Source: Dokdonella_A sp049583635 (GTDB lineage: Bacteria > Pseudomonadota > Gammaproteobacteria > Xanthomonadales > Rhodanobacteraceae). Taken from it: 64,000 nucleotides of DNA. The stretch spans positions 4,457 to 68,456 of the forward strand of contig JBAUWF010000066.1 in assembly GCA_049583635.1 (NCBI GenBank), written 5' to 3'. This document shows positions 25,901 to 34,314 of the stretch, piece by piece. A model generated the notes under the pieces. The model was not told the origin of the DNA. It saw nothing but the letters and a program-made list of their open reading frames with translations, and searched no databases. The position numbers were made by a program, and so were the translations under genes. Position 1 is the stretch's first letter. Every line of letters starts with the position of its first letter.

Positions 25901-26928
25901 TTGCGGCGGCCCAGCGCCAGATGCGTGTCCCGGATTTCACGCTCGCCCGGCAAAAACACCAGAACGTCACCGTGTGGATCACTTGCACTGATCTCATCGA
26001 TTACCGCGACGATCTGCTCGGCCGGGCCGGGATCGCCGCGACGAGCCGGATTGGAGTTGGCGTTTTGAGCGCCCGCACGTGGGCCGCGGCCAATTGATTC
26101 GGATTCCTTTTCGGCATCGGGTGGGCGCCAGCGGATCTCCACCGGATGCGCGCGACCCTCGATCTCGACGATTGGCGCGCCGTCGAAGTGCGCCGCAAAC
26201 CGCGCGGTATCGATCGTCGCAGATGTGACGAGCAGTTTCAGGTCACGGCGACGCGTGAGCAGGCGTTTCAGGTAACCGAGCAGAAAATCGACGTTGAGAC
26301 TTCGCTCGTGCGCCTCGTCGATGATAATGGTGTCGTATGCGGCGAGCCACGGATCCGACTGGGTCTCGGCCAGCAGGATGCCGTCGGTCATGAACTTGAT
26401 CAGCGTGTCGCGTCCAACCTGTTCGGCGAAGCGCACCTGGAAGCCGACCACGCCGCCGAGCGGACGGTCCAGTTCAAAGGCCACCCGCCGAGCAAGTGCG
26501 CGCGCGGCGACACGCCTTGGCTGTGTGCAGCCGATCATGCCCGCCACGCCGCGATTGGCGGCAAGGCAAAGTTTCGGCAACTGCGTACTCTTGCCCGAAC
26601 CGGTCTCTCCAGCCAGCACGACCACGCGATGTTGCTTGATCAGATCGACGATCTCGTCGCCCTTGTCCGCGATCGGGAGGGAGCTGTCCAGTGCGAACGC
26701 GGGGACGCTGGCCAGACGCATGCGTCGCTCGTCGACCGATCTTTCAATAGCAGCCGCGAGCCTCGAGTACGCGGCACCGCCAGGGTGCTTTCGCGCGCGC
26801 GCGAATCGACGCCATTGTCCGATCAAACACCCGCGGTCGCGGGTCAGAACGTGGTCAAGCGCAGCCCTGAGTTCGGCCAGCGTTTTGGCGGCGTCATCGG
26901 ACACGTCACGTCGCCTGCCTTTGAACAT
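22921..26928 (-). CDS. hrpA: ATP-dependent RNA helicase HrpA
   Basis: A 1,335-residue DEAH-box helicase, close to the roughly 1,300 residues of E. coli HrpA. Walker A is GETGSGKST at residues 107-115. TQPRRVAARALA (motif Ia), IIIDEAHERS (motif II), VTSATIDT (motif III) and QRKGRCGRLGPG (motif VI) are all present. Helicase-associated and OB-fold regions follow, and then the long DUF3418-type C-terminal half that separates HrpA from the shorter HrpB. HrpA resolves stalled or collided ribosomes on mRNA in the cytoplasm. The ATG at 26928 lacks a clear ribosome-binding site. It lies 60 bp downstream of the exporter gene on the same strand. Confidence 0.96.
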   Translation of the reverse strand: MFKGRRRDVSDDAAKTLAELRAALDHVLTRDRGCLIGQWRRFARARKHPGGAAYSRLAAAIERSVDERRMRLASVPAFALDSSLPIADKGDEIVDLIKQHRVVVLAGETGSGKSTQLPKLCLAANRGVAGMIGCTQPRRVAARALARRVAFELDRPLGGVVGFQVRFAEQVGRDTLIKFMTDGILLAETQSDPWLAAYDTIIIDEAHERSLNVDFLLGYLKRLLTRRRDLKLLVTSATIDTARFAAHFDGAPIVEIEGRAHPVEIRWRPPDAEKESESIGRGPRAGAQNANSNPARRGDPGPAEQIVAVIDEISASDPHGDVLVFLPGEREIRDTHLALGRRNYRVTEILPLYARLSGADQDRVFRPGPARRIVLATNVAETSLTVPRIRYVIDSGTARVKRYSQRRQLDRLRVEPISQAAADQRKGRCGRLGPGICYRLYSEDDFAARPRYTDPEIVRSSLAGVILRMLSLRLGDPADFPFVEAPDERAVGDGYRRLAEIGAIDAERRLNEIGRRIARWPVDVALARMLIEADRLGVTAELLVLVAFLAIPDPRERPADARAQADAAHAQFVEPKSDFLGVLKLWRVASSAHEDLTQARLREWCRVNFLSFLRLREWRELHRQLLLIAESDRAAADAAATRRSPAVQPESRKEAERRYEAIHRCLLSGWPTQVARKDESGHYRGTRERRFAIFPGSALTKSPPQWLLAGEIIDIGKVYAMGCARIEPLWIEQQAAHLVKRSWRDPHFSRRRGAVMATEQVGLFGLVLIAQRKVRFDRQDAVLSHQIFLREALAACAIDARADFIRANARVLSEAIDIEAKCRRGGLVRSAEELAAFFKGKLPVRINNTAALDGWYRNAAPAARAGLHWSLADIMSETPTVEAADFPLHLTLAGARLKLEYRLVPGDAADGVTLVVPLALLNALPKARCEWLVPGLLPQRVAALIRGLPKSLRRNFVPAPDFARAFIECARARDEPLAVVLADYLQRVTGVALTAGDFAASVVPDYLRMRFRVVDDAAQSVAEGRDLASIQRDFSAAARDAFSRRTEADLERDDIYAFDFDEIPASVPGVGELIAYPALVDLGDRVALRVFEHANHASAAHRRGVERLLRRALADVVKRARRQLPIGTDMALQWLPLGSLDALRSDLIEAALNDVLGAHRLDIRQRTAFDRVKDEAARELFATAIERLRHVEAVIGTHAQLRPWLEPPMVGFAGANYDDLRAQLDLLLHPGFVRDTELARLAQFPRYLQAMHARALRLRQDPLRDQSRMLIVQGYWRDYLDFMAAGDRDAGALADLRWMIEELRVSMFAQELGTPEPVSPKRLARTIDILKKSGA

Positions 26929-26988
26929 TGTGCGCGGGAAAATCGTGGTTCGCGTCGGTGCGGCGACGCGTGGGCTCTGGCCTCCGCT

Positions 26989-28257
26989 TCACAAGCTGCG
27001 TCGCGGCGGAACCAGCAGATCACCGAACAACAGACCGGCGACGATCGCGATCAGCAACGTGAACAGCGCGACAGCGGTGTCGAGACCAAGCAGCACGTCG
27101 CGCTCGAACACGAAATTGAGCGTGCGAAAGCCGACACTGCCCGGCACCAGCAGGATGATCCCCGGTTCGCGCACCAGCGCGCCCGGCAGATCGCACATGC
27201 GGGCAAATCCGTTGCTTACCGCGCCAATCACGAGTCCGCCGAGAAATACCCCGAACGGCGGCGAGACATGCGCACCACCGACCTGGGTACACGCATAACT
27301 GAGGATAACCGCGCCGATCACGATCGGATAGAAGCGCCACGGGCTGCGAAACAGCACCGCGAACGCGCACGCAGCCGCCAGCACCGCAAGCCATTCGATC
27401 CAGATCGGAACGGATGCACCCGGAATGCCGGCCGGTATCAGTCCGAACAGCTTGCACAGTTCGGCCGCTGCGACGGTTCCGAAGCCAAGCTTGAGCAGCG
27501 TGGCCATCGCACCGGCCATGCGCGCGGTCCCGGAGATCAGGTGCTGGCTGGACATCTCGCGCACGGCCGTGGTCAAGGTCATGCCCGGCAGCAGCACGAT
27601 CAGGCTCGAGATCACCACCGATCGCACAGCGATGGGTACGACATAGACCGCGACCAGCGTCGCGATCGTGGTCGCGAGCAGTGCCGCGATGGCTTCCGAC
27701 GCGGCAGCCACATTGGGCCTGTTGTGTGCGAGCAAAGTAATCAGACCGATCAGCACTCCGATCAGCGCCGAGGTCGCGACGCCGGCCCATGCCGTGTGCA
27801 GGATGAACGCGATACTGGCCGACGAGACACCATAACTCACCGCCATCAAGAGACGCATCACCAATGGCGAGCGTGCCGCGCCGATCTCACGCAACAAGCG
27901 GCGGCCTTCGGCAAGTTCGATGGCGCCCTCAATGACCCGCGCGGCAACGGAGTCAACCTCGCACAACTTCTTGAGGTTCACATCGCCGGGCGATACGCGC
28001 ACGACCTGGGTAAATTCGGGTATGGCGTCCTCGCGTTCGTGATCGGCAAACGACATCACGATCGAGGTCGGTGTAGCAAGCACATTGCAGTCGAGTCCGA
28101 GTCGCGTGCCGACCAGATTGATGAGATCTTCAAGACGCGGCGCAGCGGTGCCGTATTCGTGCAGGCTCCGCGCCAGATCGACGACGAAATGGATGCGTGT
28201 CTCGAACGCCGCTGTGGCGCCCGTGCGCTCGTTTTTCGAAGGTTTCTCGTGGACCAT
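26989..28257 (-). CDS. Threonine/serine exporter family protein (ThrE/YjjP-YjjB type)
   Basis: A 422-residue inner-membrane transporter. The N-terminal soluble domain (about residues 20-135) matches the ThrE N-terminal module: VVDLARSLHEYGTAAPRLED and VNLKKLCEVDSVAARVIEG. About ten hydrophobic segments follow, with GVSSASIAFIL, VVISSLIVLLPGMTLTTAVRE and GIILLVPGSVGFRTLNFVFE. The two halves that are separate YjjP and YjjB proteins in E. coli are fused here, as in Corynebacterium ThrE. Known members export threonine and serine, or in the E. coli pair dicarboxylates, so the substrate is not settled. It probably shares a transcript with hrpA. Confidence 0.88.
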   Translation of the reverse strand: MVHEKPSKNERTGATAAFETRIHFVVDLARSLHEYGTAAPRLEDLINLVGTRLGLDCNVLATPTSIVMSFADHEREDAIPEFTQVVRVSPGDVNLKKLCEVDSVAARVIEGAIELAEGRRLLREIGAARSPLVMRLLMAVSYGVSSASIAFILHTAWAGVATSALIGVLIGLITLLAHNRPNVAAASEAIAALLATTIATLVAVYVVPIAVRSVVISSLIVLLPGMTLTTAVREMSSQHLISGTARMAGAMATLLKLGFGTVAAAELCKLFGLIPAGIPGASVPIWIEWLAVLAAACAFAVLFRSPWRFYPIVIGAVILSYACTQVGGAHVSPPFGVFLGGLVIGAVSNGFARMCDLPGALVREPGIILLVPGSVGFRTLNFVFERDVLLGLDTAVALFTLLIAIVAGLLFGDLLVPPRRSL

Positions 28258-28610
28258 GACCCGACAATCTTACCGAGGTGCGCTGGCAAGCGCTCCGACC
28301 CGCGTGGCGGCAAGTCTTGCAGCCACATGAAGCGAACGGTCCATAGTGGACTGCCTTGACCGGTGAACCGCCCGGCGCCCGACGGCAGCACTCTCTCCAG
28401 TCGATGCTCGCGCGTGCAATACCCCGTCGTTCCGGTGTTCATGCAGCCCTGTTAGCCTAGGGCGTTCTGATCCAGCCAGCACGCTGGTCATGATGCCCAT
28501 GAGGTTCGCCGGGCGGTGTATGGCGTAGCCAAGGCTGGTGACTTCGGCAAGACGCGCGCCTTGTGCACATCCCGTTGTGCAGTTGAATAGATCAGAGTAT
28601 CCCTGACGCG
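28258..28610. other. Divergent intergenic region, exporter / MCE operon
   Basis: These 353 bases separate the start of the ThrE-type gene (minus) from the start of the MCE transport operon (plus). They must hold both promoters, but I see no confident -35/-10 pair, repeat, RNA gene or credible reading frame. Confidence 0.5.
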
Positions 28611-29732
28611 ATGGCACAGGCAGCGACGGCACATTTCGAACACGATCGCCAAGGCGGGTACGTCGCCGCTGCGGGTGACTGGACGCTGAGCCATGCCGAG
28701 GCGTTGGCCGAGCATATCGGGCGCCTGACGCGTCGTATCCCGGAGAGCGCGCGCATCGACGCGAGCGCGTTGACCCGGCTCGATACTGCCGGCGCGTATC
28801 TGTTGCTCGACCTCGCTCACGATCGCATGGACGTGATCGAAGGTCTCGATGATTCGCGCCGCGCATTGCTCGAGGCGGTAGCCAAGGCACGACCGGCATC
28901 GCACGCTCCGGGCGCTGAGCGTCGCGCGTCCGGCCTCTCCGACATGCTTGCGCGCACCGGCAGTGCGGTCGAAACGGCAGGTCGCAATTTGGTGACCCTC
29001 GTCGGCTTCATTGGTCTGGTGTTGGCCACGTTCGCGCGCTCTCTCTGGATTCCGCGCCGCTGGCGCGTCACCTCACTGTTTTTCCATGTCGAGCAGACCG
29101 GGCTCGATGCGGTGCCGATCGTCGCGCTGCTGAGTTTCCTGATCGGCGCCGTAGTTGCGTTTCTCGGTGCGACCGTGCTGCGCGACTTCGGCGCCAGTAT
29201 CTTCACCGTGGAACTGGTCGGATATTCGTTCCTGCGTGAGTTCGGCGTGCTGCTGACCGCGATTCTGGTTGCCGGGCGCTCGGGCAGCGCATTCACCGCG
29301 CAGATCGGCTCGATGAAGGCGCGTGAGGAGATCGACGCGATCCGTACGCTCGGCCTCGATCCGATCGAAGTACTGGTGCTGCCGCGGGTGCTCGCGCTGC
29401 TCGTCGCGCTGCCGCTGCTGACCTTCCTGGCGATGCTCGCCGGCATACTCGGGGGCGGCGTGGTGTCGGCGCTGGCGCTCGATATTTCGCCGGCCATGTT
29501 CATCTCGCGCCTGCACGAGTTGGCCGGCGCGCGCCATTTCTGGGTCGGCATGAGCAAGGCGCCGATCTTCGCGTTCCTGATTGCGTCGATCGGCTGCCTC
29601 GAAGGATTCAAGGTCAGCGGCAGTGCCGAATCGGTCGGCGCGCATACGACCTCGAGTGTCGTGCAATCGATCTTCGTGGTGATACTCATCGATGCGCTTG
29701 CAGCGATCTTCTTCATGGAGATGAATCTGTGA
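28611..29732 (+). CDS. MlaE-type ABC permease with fused N-terminal STAS domain
   Basis: A 373-residue membrane protein, first gene of a four-gene MCE transport operon. Residues about 8-95 form a STAS-like domain (AAAGDWTLSHAEALAEHIGR, ARIDASALTRLDTAGAYLLL), the role played by the separate MlaB protein in E. coli. From about residue 125 it is an MlaE/YrbE permease with several transmembrane helices and the family signature LVGYSFLREFGVLLTAILVA, AGRSGSAFTAQIGSMKA, then EIDAIRTLGLDP, the loop that contacts the ATPase. It should move lipids between the inner membrane and the MCE protein. Its stop overlaps the next gene's GTG start (GTGA). There is no MlaC-type periplasmic carrier, so it is a paralogue of the Mla pathway rather than Mla itself. 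Confidence 0.9.
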   Translation: MAQAATAHFEHDRQGGYVAAAGDWTLSHAEALAEHIGRLTRRIPESARIDASALTRLDTAGAYLLLDLAHDRMDVIEGLDDSRRALLEAVAKARPASHAPGAERRASGLSDMLARTGSAVETAGRNLVTLVGFIGLVLATFARSLWIPRRWRVTSLFFHVEQTGLDAVPIVALLSFLIGAVVAFLGATVLRDFGASIFTVELVGYSFLREFGVLLTAILVAGRSGSAFTAQIGSMKAREEIDAIRTLGLDPIEVLVLPRVLALLVALPLLTFLAMLAGILGGGVVSALALDISPAMFISRLHELAGARHFWVGMSKAPIFAFLIASIGCLEGFKVSGSAESVGAHTTSSVVQSIFVVILIDALAAIFFMEMNL

Positions 29733-30517
29733 AAGCGCGCGACATCGTCATCAAGGTTCGCGGCCTGGAAAACCGCTTCGGCCGCCAGATCGTGCACGAG
29801 AATCTCGATCTCGACGTGTATCGCGGCGAAATACTCGGCGTGGTCGGCGGTTCCGGAAGCGGCAAATCAGTGTTGCTGCGCTCGATCATCGGACTCAACC
29901 GGCCGACGGCCGGACGCATCGAGATGTTCGGCGAAGACATCACCGCCATGTCGCCGGCGCAGCGCGGCGCGCTCGAGCGCCGTTGCGGCGTCCTGTTTCA
30001 GAACGGGGCACTGTTCTCGTCGCTGACGGTGGTCGAGAATGTGATGGTGCCGCTACGCGAACACGTGGAACTTGCACTCGATCTGATGCGGCGCTTGGCC
30101 TCGCTCAAGATTGCCCTCGCCGGATTGCCGGTCGAGGCCGGCGACAAGTACCCGTCCGAACTGTCCGGCGGCATGGTCAAGCGCGCGGCCCTCGCGCGAG
30201 CAATCGCGCTGGATCCGGACATCCTGTTTCTCGATGAACCGACCGCCGGGCTCGATCCGATCGGAGCGGCCGCCTTCGATCGACTGATTCTGACCTTGCG
30301 CGAGAGTCTCGGACTCACGGTGTTTCTGGTGACCCACGATCTCGATACGCTGTACACAATCTGCGACCGTGTCGCCGTGATTGCGGAAAACCACGTGCTC
30401 ATCGCCGATACGCTGGACAAGGTCGAGCATTGCGATCAACCCTGGGTACACGATTACTTCCAGGGCCCGCGCGGTCGCATGGCGCAACAGGCGGCGCACA
30501 CCGCAGTGGAGGATTGA
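29729..30517 (+). CDS. MlaF-type ABC transporter ATPase
   Basis: A 262-residue cytoplasmic ATPase that powers the adjacent MlaE-type permease. Walker A is GGSGSGKS at about residues 40-47, the Q-loop is GVLFQNGALFSSLTV, the signature is ELSGGMVKRAALARAI, and Walker B is DILFLDEPTAGLDP, followed by the H-loop LVTHDLDT. MVKR in place of the usual QQQR after the signature is characteristic of MlaF-type ATPases. It starts with a GTG overlapping the permease stop by four bases, which implies translational coupling. The MCE gene begins three bases after its stop. Length and motifs are complete. Confidence 0.93.
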   Translation: MKARDIVIKVRGLENRFGRQIVHENLDLDVYRGEILGVVGGSGSGKSVLLRSIIGLNRPTAGRIEMFGEDITAMSPAQRGALERRCGVLFQNGALFSSLTVVENVMVPLREHVELALDLMRRLASLKIALAGLPVEAGDKYPSELSGGMVKRAALARAIALDPDILFLDEPTAGLDPIGAAAFDRLILTLRESLGLTVFLVTHDLDTLYTICDRVAVIAENHVLIADTLDKVEHCDQPWVHDYFQGPRGRMAQQAAHTAVED

Positions 30518-30519
30518 TC

Positions 30520-31464
30520 ATGGAAACCCGCGCTCACCACATATTGATCGGGGCATTCACGATCGTGGTATTCGTGGTCGCACTCGGCTTCGTACTTTGG
30601 CTGTCGAAATCGAGCATCGATCAGAAATACGTCTACTACGACGTGATCTTCAACGAATCAGTCACCGGCTTGTCCAAGGGCGGCCTGGTGCAATACAACG
30701 GCATCAAGGTCGGCGAGGTCACCCGGCTCAGTCTCGCACCGGACGATCCGCGCAAGGTAATTGCACGTATCCGCATCGACGGCGGTACGCCGATCCGCAA
30801 GGACACGCGCGCCAAACTCGGCCTGCTCGGTGTGACCGGTGTCGCTTTCATCCAGTTATCCGGCGGCGCGCCGGGCAGCCCGCCATTGCTGCCCACGCAA
30901 TCCAATCCGGTGCCGGTGATTCCATCCGAGGAATCGGCCTTGTCGAAACTGCTCGGCTCGGGCGCCGATATCGTCACCAGCGCCAACGACGTCTTGTTCC
31001 GCATCGGCGAGTTGCTCTCCAAGGACAACGTGGACCGGTTCTCCGCGACTCTGCAACACCTCGACGAGTTGACCGGCGCGGTGGCCGGCCAGCGCGATGC
31101 GTTGGCCTCCGCGCTCAAACAGCTTGCCGACGCCAGCGGCCAGCTCAAGAGCACGCTGAACACGCTCGATGCGATGGCAACGACGACCAATGATTTGATG
31201 CGCAACAACGCACGCCAAGTGCTCGACGCGACCCAGCAGGCGCTGGAAAATGTCGACAAGGTGGCCAAATCGACCAATAGCCTGATCGACGACAACCGCG
31301 CCGCAATCAACAGTTTCAGCAACCAGGGCCTGCGGCAGGTGGGCCCGGCGATATCCGATCTGCGCGCGACGCTGCACTCGTTGAAGCAGCTCGTGGACAA
31401 ACTGGCCCAGTCGAACAGCCTGCTGCTCGGTCACGACCAGCAGCAGGAATTCAAGCCGAACTGA
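30520..31464 (+). CDS. MCE-domain lipid-transport protein (MlaD/PqiB-like)
   Basis: A 314-residue periplasmic protein anchored by one N-terminal helix (about residues 9-30, ILIGAFTIVVFVVALGFVLW). A single MCE domain follows (about 40-120: YYDVIFNESVTGLSKGGLVQ, YNGIKVGEVTRL, KLGLLGVTGVAFIQL). The last 170 residues are helical heptad-like repeats (FSATLQHLDELTGAVAGQ, LASALKQLADASGQLKSTL) that could form the hydrophobic tunnel or needle seen in longer MCE assemblies. GGAGGATTGATC supports the ATG at 30520. The long helical tail distinguishes it from E. coli MlaD (183 residues) and resembles a reduced PqiB or LetB. It should bridge the permease to the lipoprotein encoded next. Confidence 0.92.
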   Translation: METRAHHILIGAFTIVVFVVALGFVLWLSKSSIDQKYVYYDVIFNESVTGLSKGGLVQYNGIKVGEVTRLSLAPDDPRKVIARIRIDGGTPIRKDTRAKLGLLGVTGVAFIQLSGGAPGSPPLLPTQSNPVPVIPSEESALSKLLGSGADIVTSANDVLFRIGELLSKDNVDRFSATLQHLDELTGAVAGQRDALASALKQLADASGQLKSTLNTLDAMATTTNDLMRNNARQVLDATQQALENVDKVAKSTNSLIDDNRAAINSFSNQGLRQVGPAISDLRATLHSLKQLVDKLAQSNSLLLGHDQQQEFKPN

Positions 31465-31500
31465 GCGGCTGGCATCGGCCGCCGATTTCCGGAGCCTCGC

Positions 31501-32160
31501 ATGAGACATTTGATATCGCTCGTTCTGATCGCCTCGCTTGCGGCCTGCTCGACACTGGGCGCCCGCCACGAATCGTACGCGGTGTACGCACTGCGACCTG
31601 CCCCAGGCACCCGGTCCGACGCGAAACCGGTCGCGTGGCAATTGCTGGTACAGAATCCGATCGCGAGCGACGCGCTGAATACGGATCGTATTGCCGTCAT
31701 GCCCAGCGCGGGTGTTTTTCAGGTGTACCCGAACGCGCGCTGGGGCGACCCGGCGCCGAAGCTGGTACAGAATTTGTTGATTCAGGCCTTCGAGGACAGC
31801 GGTCGCATCATCGGCGTTGCCGGGACCGATTCCGGCTTGCATGCCGACTTCATGCTGGCGCTCGAATTGCGGTCGTTCCAGATCGAATACGTCGATGGCA
31901 CACCGCACGCGACGATTCGCCTGACTGCGAAGCTGGTCGATTACGGTTCCAATCGCGTGCTGGCGGCACACACGTTTGCCGCCGACATGCCGGTGGCCGG
32001 CAGCAGCGCCGCTGATGCGGTGTCGGGCATTGGCAAGGCGCTGGACCAATTGCTTCCGCAAGTCGTCGCGTGGACGCTGACGCAAGGAAGTTCGGCCTGG
32101 ACACAACGCGGGCCGGCATCCGGGAATGAGCGCAACGTGCCGACGCCGGACGAAGACTGA
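31501..32160 (+). CDS. ABC-type transport auxiliary lipoprotein (PqiC-like)
   Basis: A 219-residue predicted outer-membrane lipoprotein. The leader ends in the lipobox SLAACS, so the mature chain starts at Cys16. The rest matches the PqiC/YmbA-type auxiliary lipoprotein fold: YAVYALRPAPG, TDRIAVMPSAGVFQVY, ARWGDPAPKLVQNLLIQAFE and ADFMLALELRSFQIEY. The tail after about residue 195 is polar and probably disordered. As fourth gene of the MCE operon it likely docks the MCE protein to the outer membrane, as PqiC does for PqiB. The operon has no further gene: a 110-bp gap and then the convergent alkB gene follow. Confidence 0.88.
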   Translation: MRHLISLVLIASLAACSTLGARHESYAVYALRPAPGTRSDAKPVAWQLLVQNPIASDALNTDRIAVMPSAGVFQVYPNARWGDPAPKLVQNLLIQAFEDSGRIIGVAGTDSGLHADFMLALELRSFQIEYVDGTPHATIRLTAKLVDYGSNRVLAAHTFAADMPVAGSSAADAVSGIGKALDQLLPQVVAWTLTQGSSAWTQRGPASGNERNVPTPDED

Positions 32161-32270
32161 TCTGTACCCCGTACCCGCCGCACACCGTTGGGGCGCAATG
32201 TAGCGTGCGCTGCTTGCATGATCGCAGCCGCACGCGACTTCCTCACCGCCGTCGAATCCCGGGGCGCACG

Positions 32271-32894
32271 CTACGAGATGTCGCAGAGCGAAGCGCCGTG
32301 GCGGTTCGCGATCAACGGCTCGATGCGGCGAAACGTCAGGTTGATGCGCTCCCCGATGCGCGTTTTCGTTTTCGGCAGTGCGTGCTGATACAACCGTTGG
32401 GTCGCACCGGCCATTAGCAGCAGGCTGCCATGTGCCAGTTCGATCGAAACGGCTGCGCGCCGTTTGCTGCGAGCGCGCAGACGCAAGCGCCGGGGCGCAC
32501 CAAAACTCAGCGAAGCGATCAAGGGCTGCACGCCGAGTTCGGGTTCGTCGTCGGCGTGCCAGCCCATCGAATCACACCCGTCGCGATACAGATTGGCCAG
32601 AACACTGTTGAACCGTACACCTAGACGCGCGTTCAAATCATCGCGCAAACACGCAACTGCCGGCGTCCATGCGCGCGGTTCGAAGCGCGTTCCCGAATAC
32701 CGATAGCTCGCGTCGGCATCGCCGATCCATGCCGACAGCCGTGGCGCCGTGACTTCCCGGCCGAACAATCGCAGGCGATGCTGCTCCCATTCAATTTCTC
32801 CCCGCAAGGCCGAGAACAGCGCATCCGCCTGCACCGGGTCGAATGCGCGCTCCGCGTAACGAAGATCGGCGCCCGGCAGGTCGATTTTCAGCAC
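32271..32894 (-). CDS. alkB: AlkB-type 2-oxoglutarate/Fe(II) dioxygenase
   Basis: A 207-residue DNA/RNA alkylation repair dioxygenase that removes 1-methyladenine and 3-methylcytosine by oxidative demethylation. The Fe(II) ligands are visible as His113 and Asp115 (SMGWHADDEPELG) and His171 (LYQHALPKT), and 2-oxoglutarate is bound by the arginines of RINLTFRR (183-190). NSVLANLYRDGCDSMGWH is closer to the ALKBH2/3 and plant-type subgroup than to E. coli AlkB itself. The GTG start at 32894 overlaps the end of the amidase gene by seven bases and begins directly at the conserved domain; longer versions would run into the amidase. It is probably translated from the amidase transcript. Confidence 0.9.
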   Translation of the reverse strand: MLKIDLPGADLRYAERAFDPVQADALFSALRGEIEWEQHRLRLFGREVTAPRLSAWIGDADASYRYSGTRFEPRAWTPAVACLRDDLNARLGVRFNSVLANLYRDGCDSMGWHADDEPELGVQPLIASLSFGAPRRLRLRARSKRRAAVSIELAHGSLLLMAGATQRLYQHALPKTKTRIGERINLTFRRIEPLIANRHGASLCDIS

Positions 32895-34303
32895 GTCATG
32901 CCTATCGGATATTCCACTGCGGCATCGAGCGTTGCCGCGCAGGCGCCGGCAAGTTCGAGCAGACGAAGATCGGATCCGGGCGCACCGACAAGTTGCAGGC
33001 CGATCGGAAAGCCATCCGGCAATGTGCCCATCGGCAGGCTTATCGCCGGGCAACCGGCCAGACTCGCGAAACTGGTCAGATCGGCATCGTTCGCGCGTTC
33101 GGGTTCGCTGAGGGGATACGGCCCGTGCGGTACAGTCGGACAGACCAGCACGTCGATTCCCGCGAATAGCCGGCGAGCTTGCAAGCGTGCGGCATCGATC
33201 AGGCGATCGGCGCGCACGTAATCGAGCGTCGATTTATTGCGCGCATATTCGAGCATTCGACGCAACCGCGGCGAAGGCGAAAATTTGTCGTCGTCCATCG
33301 CATCGGCGAGGTCGACCGCCACTTCGCTTTCCATGATGAGCAGCCCGGCTCGACGCATGCGCGCGAAATCGTAATCGGCAAAGTTGACGGTATGCGATTC
33401 GCCCAGTTCGTTGCCCAAGGACGCGACCGCGTTTGCGAATGCTTCGCGTACAGCCGGCTCGATCTCCAGTGCGCCAGCATCGATCAGCAAGCCGCTCTTC
33501 AAACGGCCCGGCTCCCAATCCGGCAACGCGAGCGGCACACGGCGGTGACGTGAACGAGGGTCCGCCGGATCCGGCACATCCAGCACCTGCAGCGCGATCG
33601 TCAAATCCTCGATCGAGCGCGTCAGGATACCGACACAATCGAGCCGGCGCGCACCGCGCGCGAGACCCACCGTCGATATCTCTCCAACGGTCGGCTTCAA
33701 CGCATAAATGCCGCAATGGCTGGCCGGAATCCGCACCGAGCCAAGCGTGTCGCTGCCGAGTGCGAACGCACACAACCCCGCGGCGACGGCAACTGCCGAT
33801 CCACCGGACGAGCCGCCGGCGGTAAAGCCCGCGCGAAATGGGTTATGAGCCGGGCCAAGATGCGGACTCGCCGTCATCGTACCGAGTGCAGCTTCGTCGA
33901 GCGTGGTCTTGCCGAGCACGATTGCTCCGGCCGCGCGCAGCCGTGCCACGGCGCGCGCATCCACGCGCGCAACGTGCCCATACCGTCCTGGTAAACCGAA
34001 CCCCGTCGGCAGACCGGCGACATCGAGATTGTCCTTGATCGCAACGGGCAATCCATCCAGGCGTCCGACCACGCGGCCCTCGCGCCGGCGCGCGTCGCTC
34101 GCCCGGGCCGCCGCCAACGCGCCTTCATCGAGCATCATGTAGGCATTCAGGCGTGCGTTGTCACGCGCAATCGCCCCCTGATACGCCGCGGTCAGATGCG
34201 CGCTGTCGATGCGTCCGGCAGCAAGCCAGTGCAGCAGGTGACAGGCACTGGCGCCGCGCAATTCCTTCTCGGTCGGTGTGTCTGCTAACGTGAGCGTCAT
34301 CAT
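32888..34303 (-). CDS. Amidase signature family enzyme
   Basis: A 471-residue hydrolase of the amidase signature family, cytoplasmic by lack of a signal peptide. The Ser-cisSer-Lys triad is present: Lys90 in LPVAIKDNLD, the serine pair in TAGGSSGGSA (about 165-166), and the nucleophile Ser189 in GSDTLGSVRIP. The usual GSDTGGS reads GSDTLGS here, a mild deviation. The substrate amide cannot be told from sequence; GatA is unlikely because gatB and gatC neighbours and GatA-specific segments are missing. It overlaps alkB downstream and starts only 11 bp from the divergent GntR regulator, which may control it. Neither of two adjacent ATGs has a good ribosome-binding site. Confidence 0.9.
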   Translation of the reverse strand: MMTLTLADTPTEKELRGASACHLLHWLAAGRIDSAHLTAAYQGAIARDNARLNAYMMLDEGALAAARASDARRREGRVVGRLDGLPVAIKDNLDVAGLPTGFGLPGRYGHVARVDARAVARLRAAGAIVLGKTTLDEAALGTMTASPHLGPAHNPFRAGFTAGGSSGGSAVAVAAGLCAFALGSDTLGSVRIPASHCGIYALKPTVGEISTVGLARGARRLDCVGILTRSIEDLTIALQVLDVPDPADPRSRHRRVPLALPDWEPGRLKSGLLIDAGALEIEPAVREAFANAVASLGNELGESHTVNFADYDFARMRRAGLLIMESEVAVDLADAMDDDKFSPSPRLRRMLEYARNKSTLDYVRADRLIDAARLQARRLFAGIDVLVCPTVPHGPYPLSEPERANDADLTSFASLAGCPAISLPMGTLPDGFPIGLQLVGAPGSDLRLLELAGACAATLDAAVEYPIGMTC

Positions 34304-34314
34304 GTCTGCGCCGG

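Noticed and set aside
32895..33053. Longer N-terminus for AlkB
   Set aside because: The extra residues are Arg/Cys/Ser-rich and overlap the conserved end of the amidase gene in another frame; the AlkB domain begins at the GTG at 32894.
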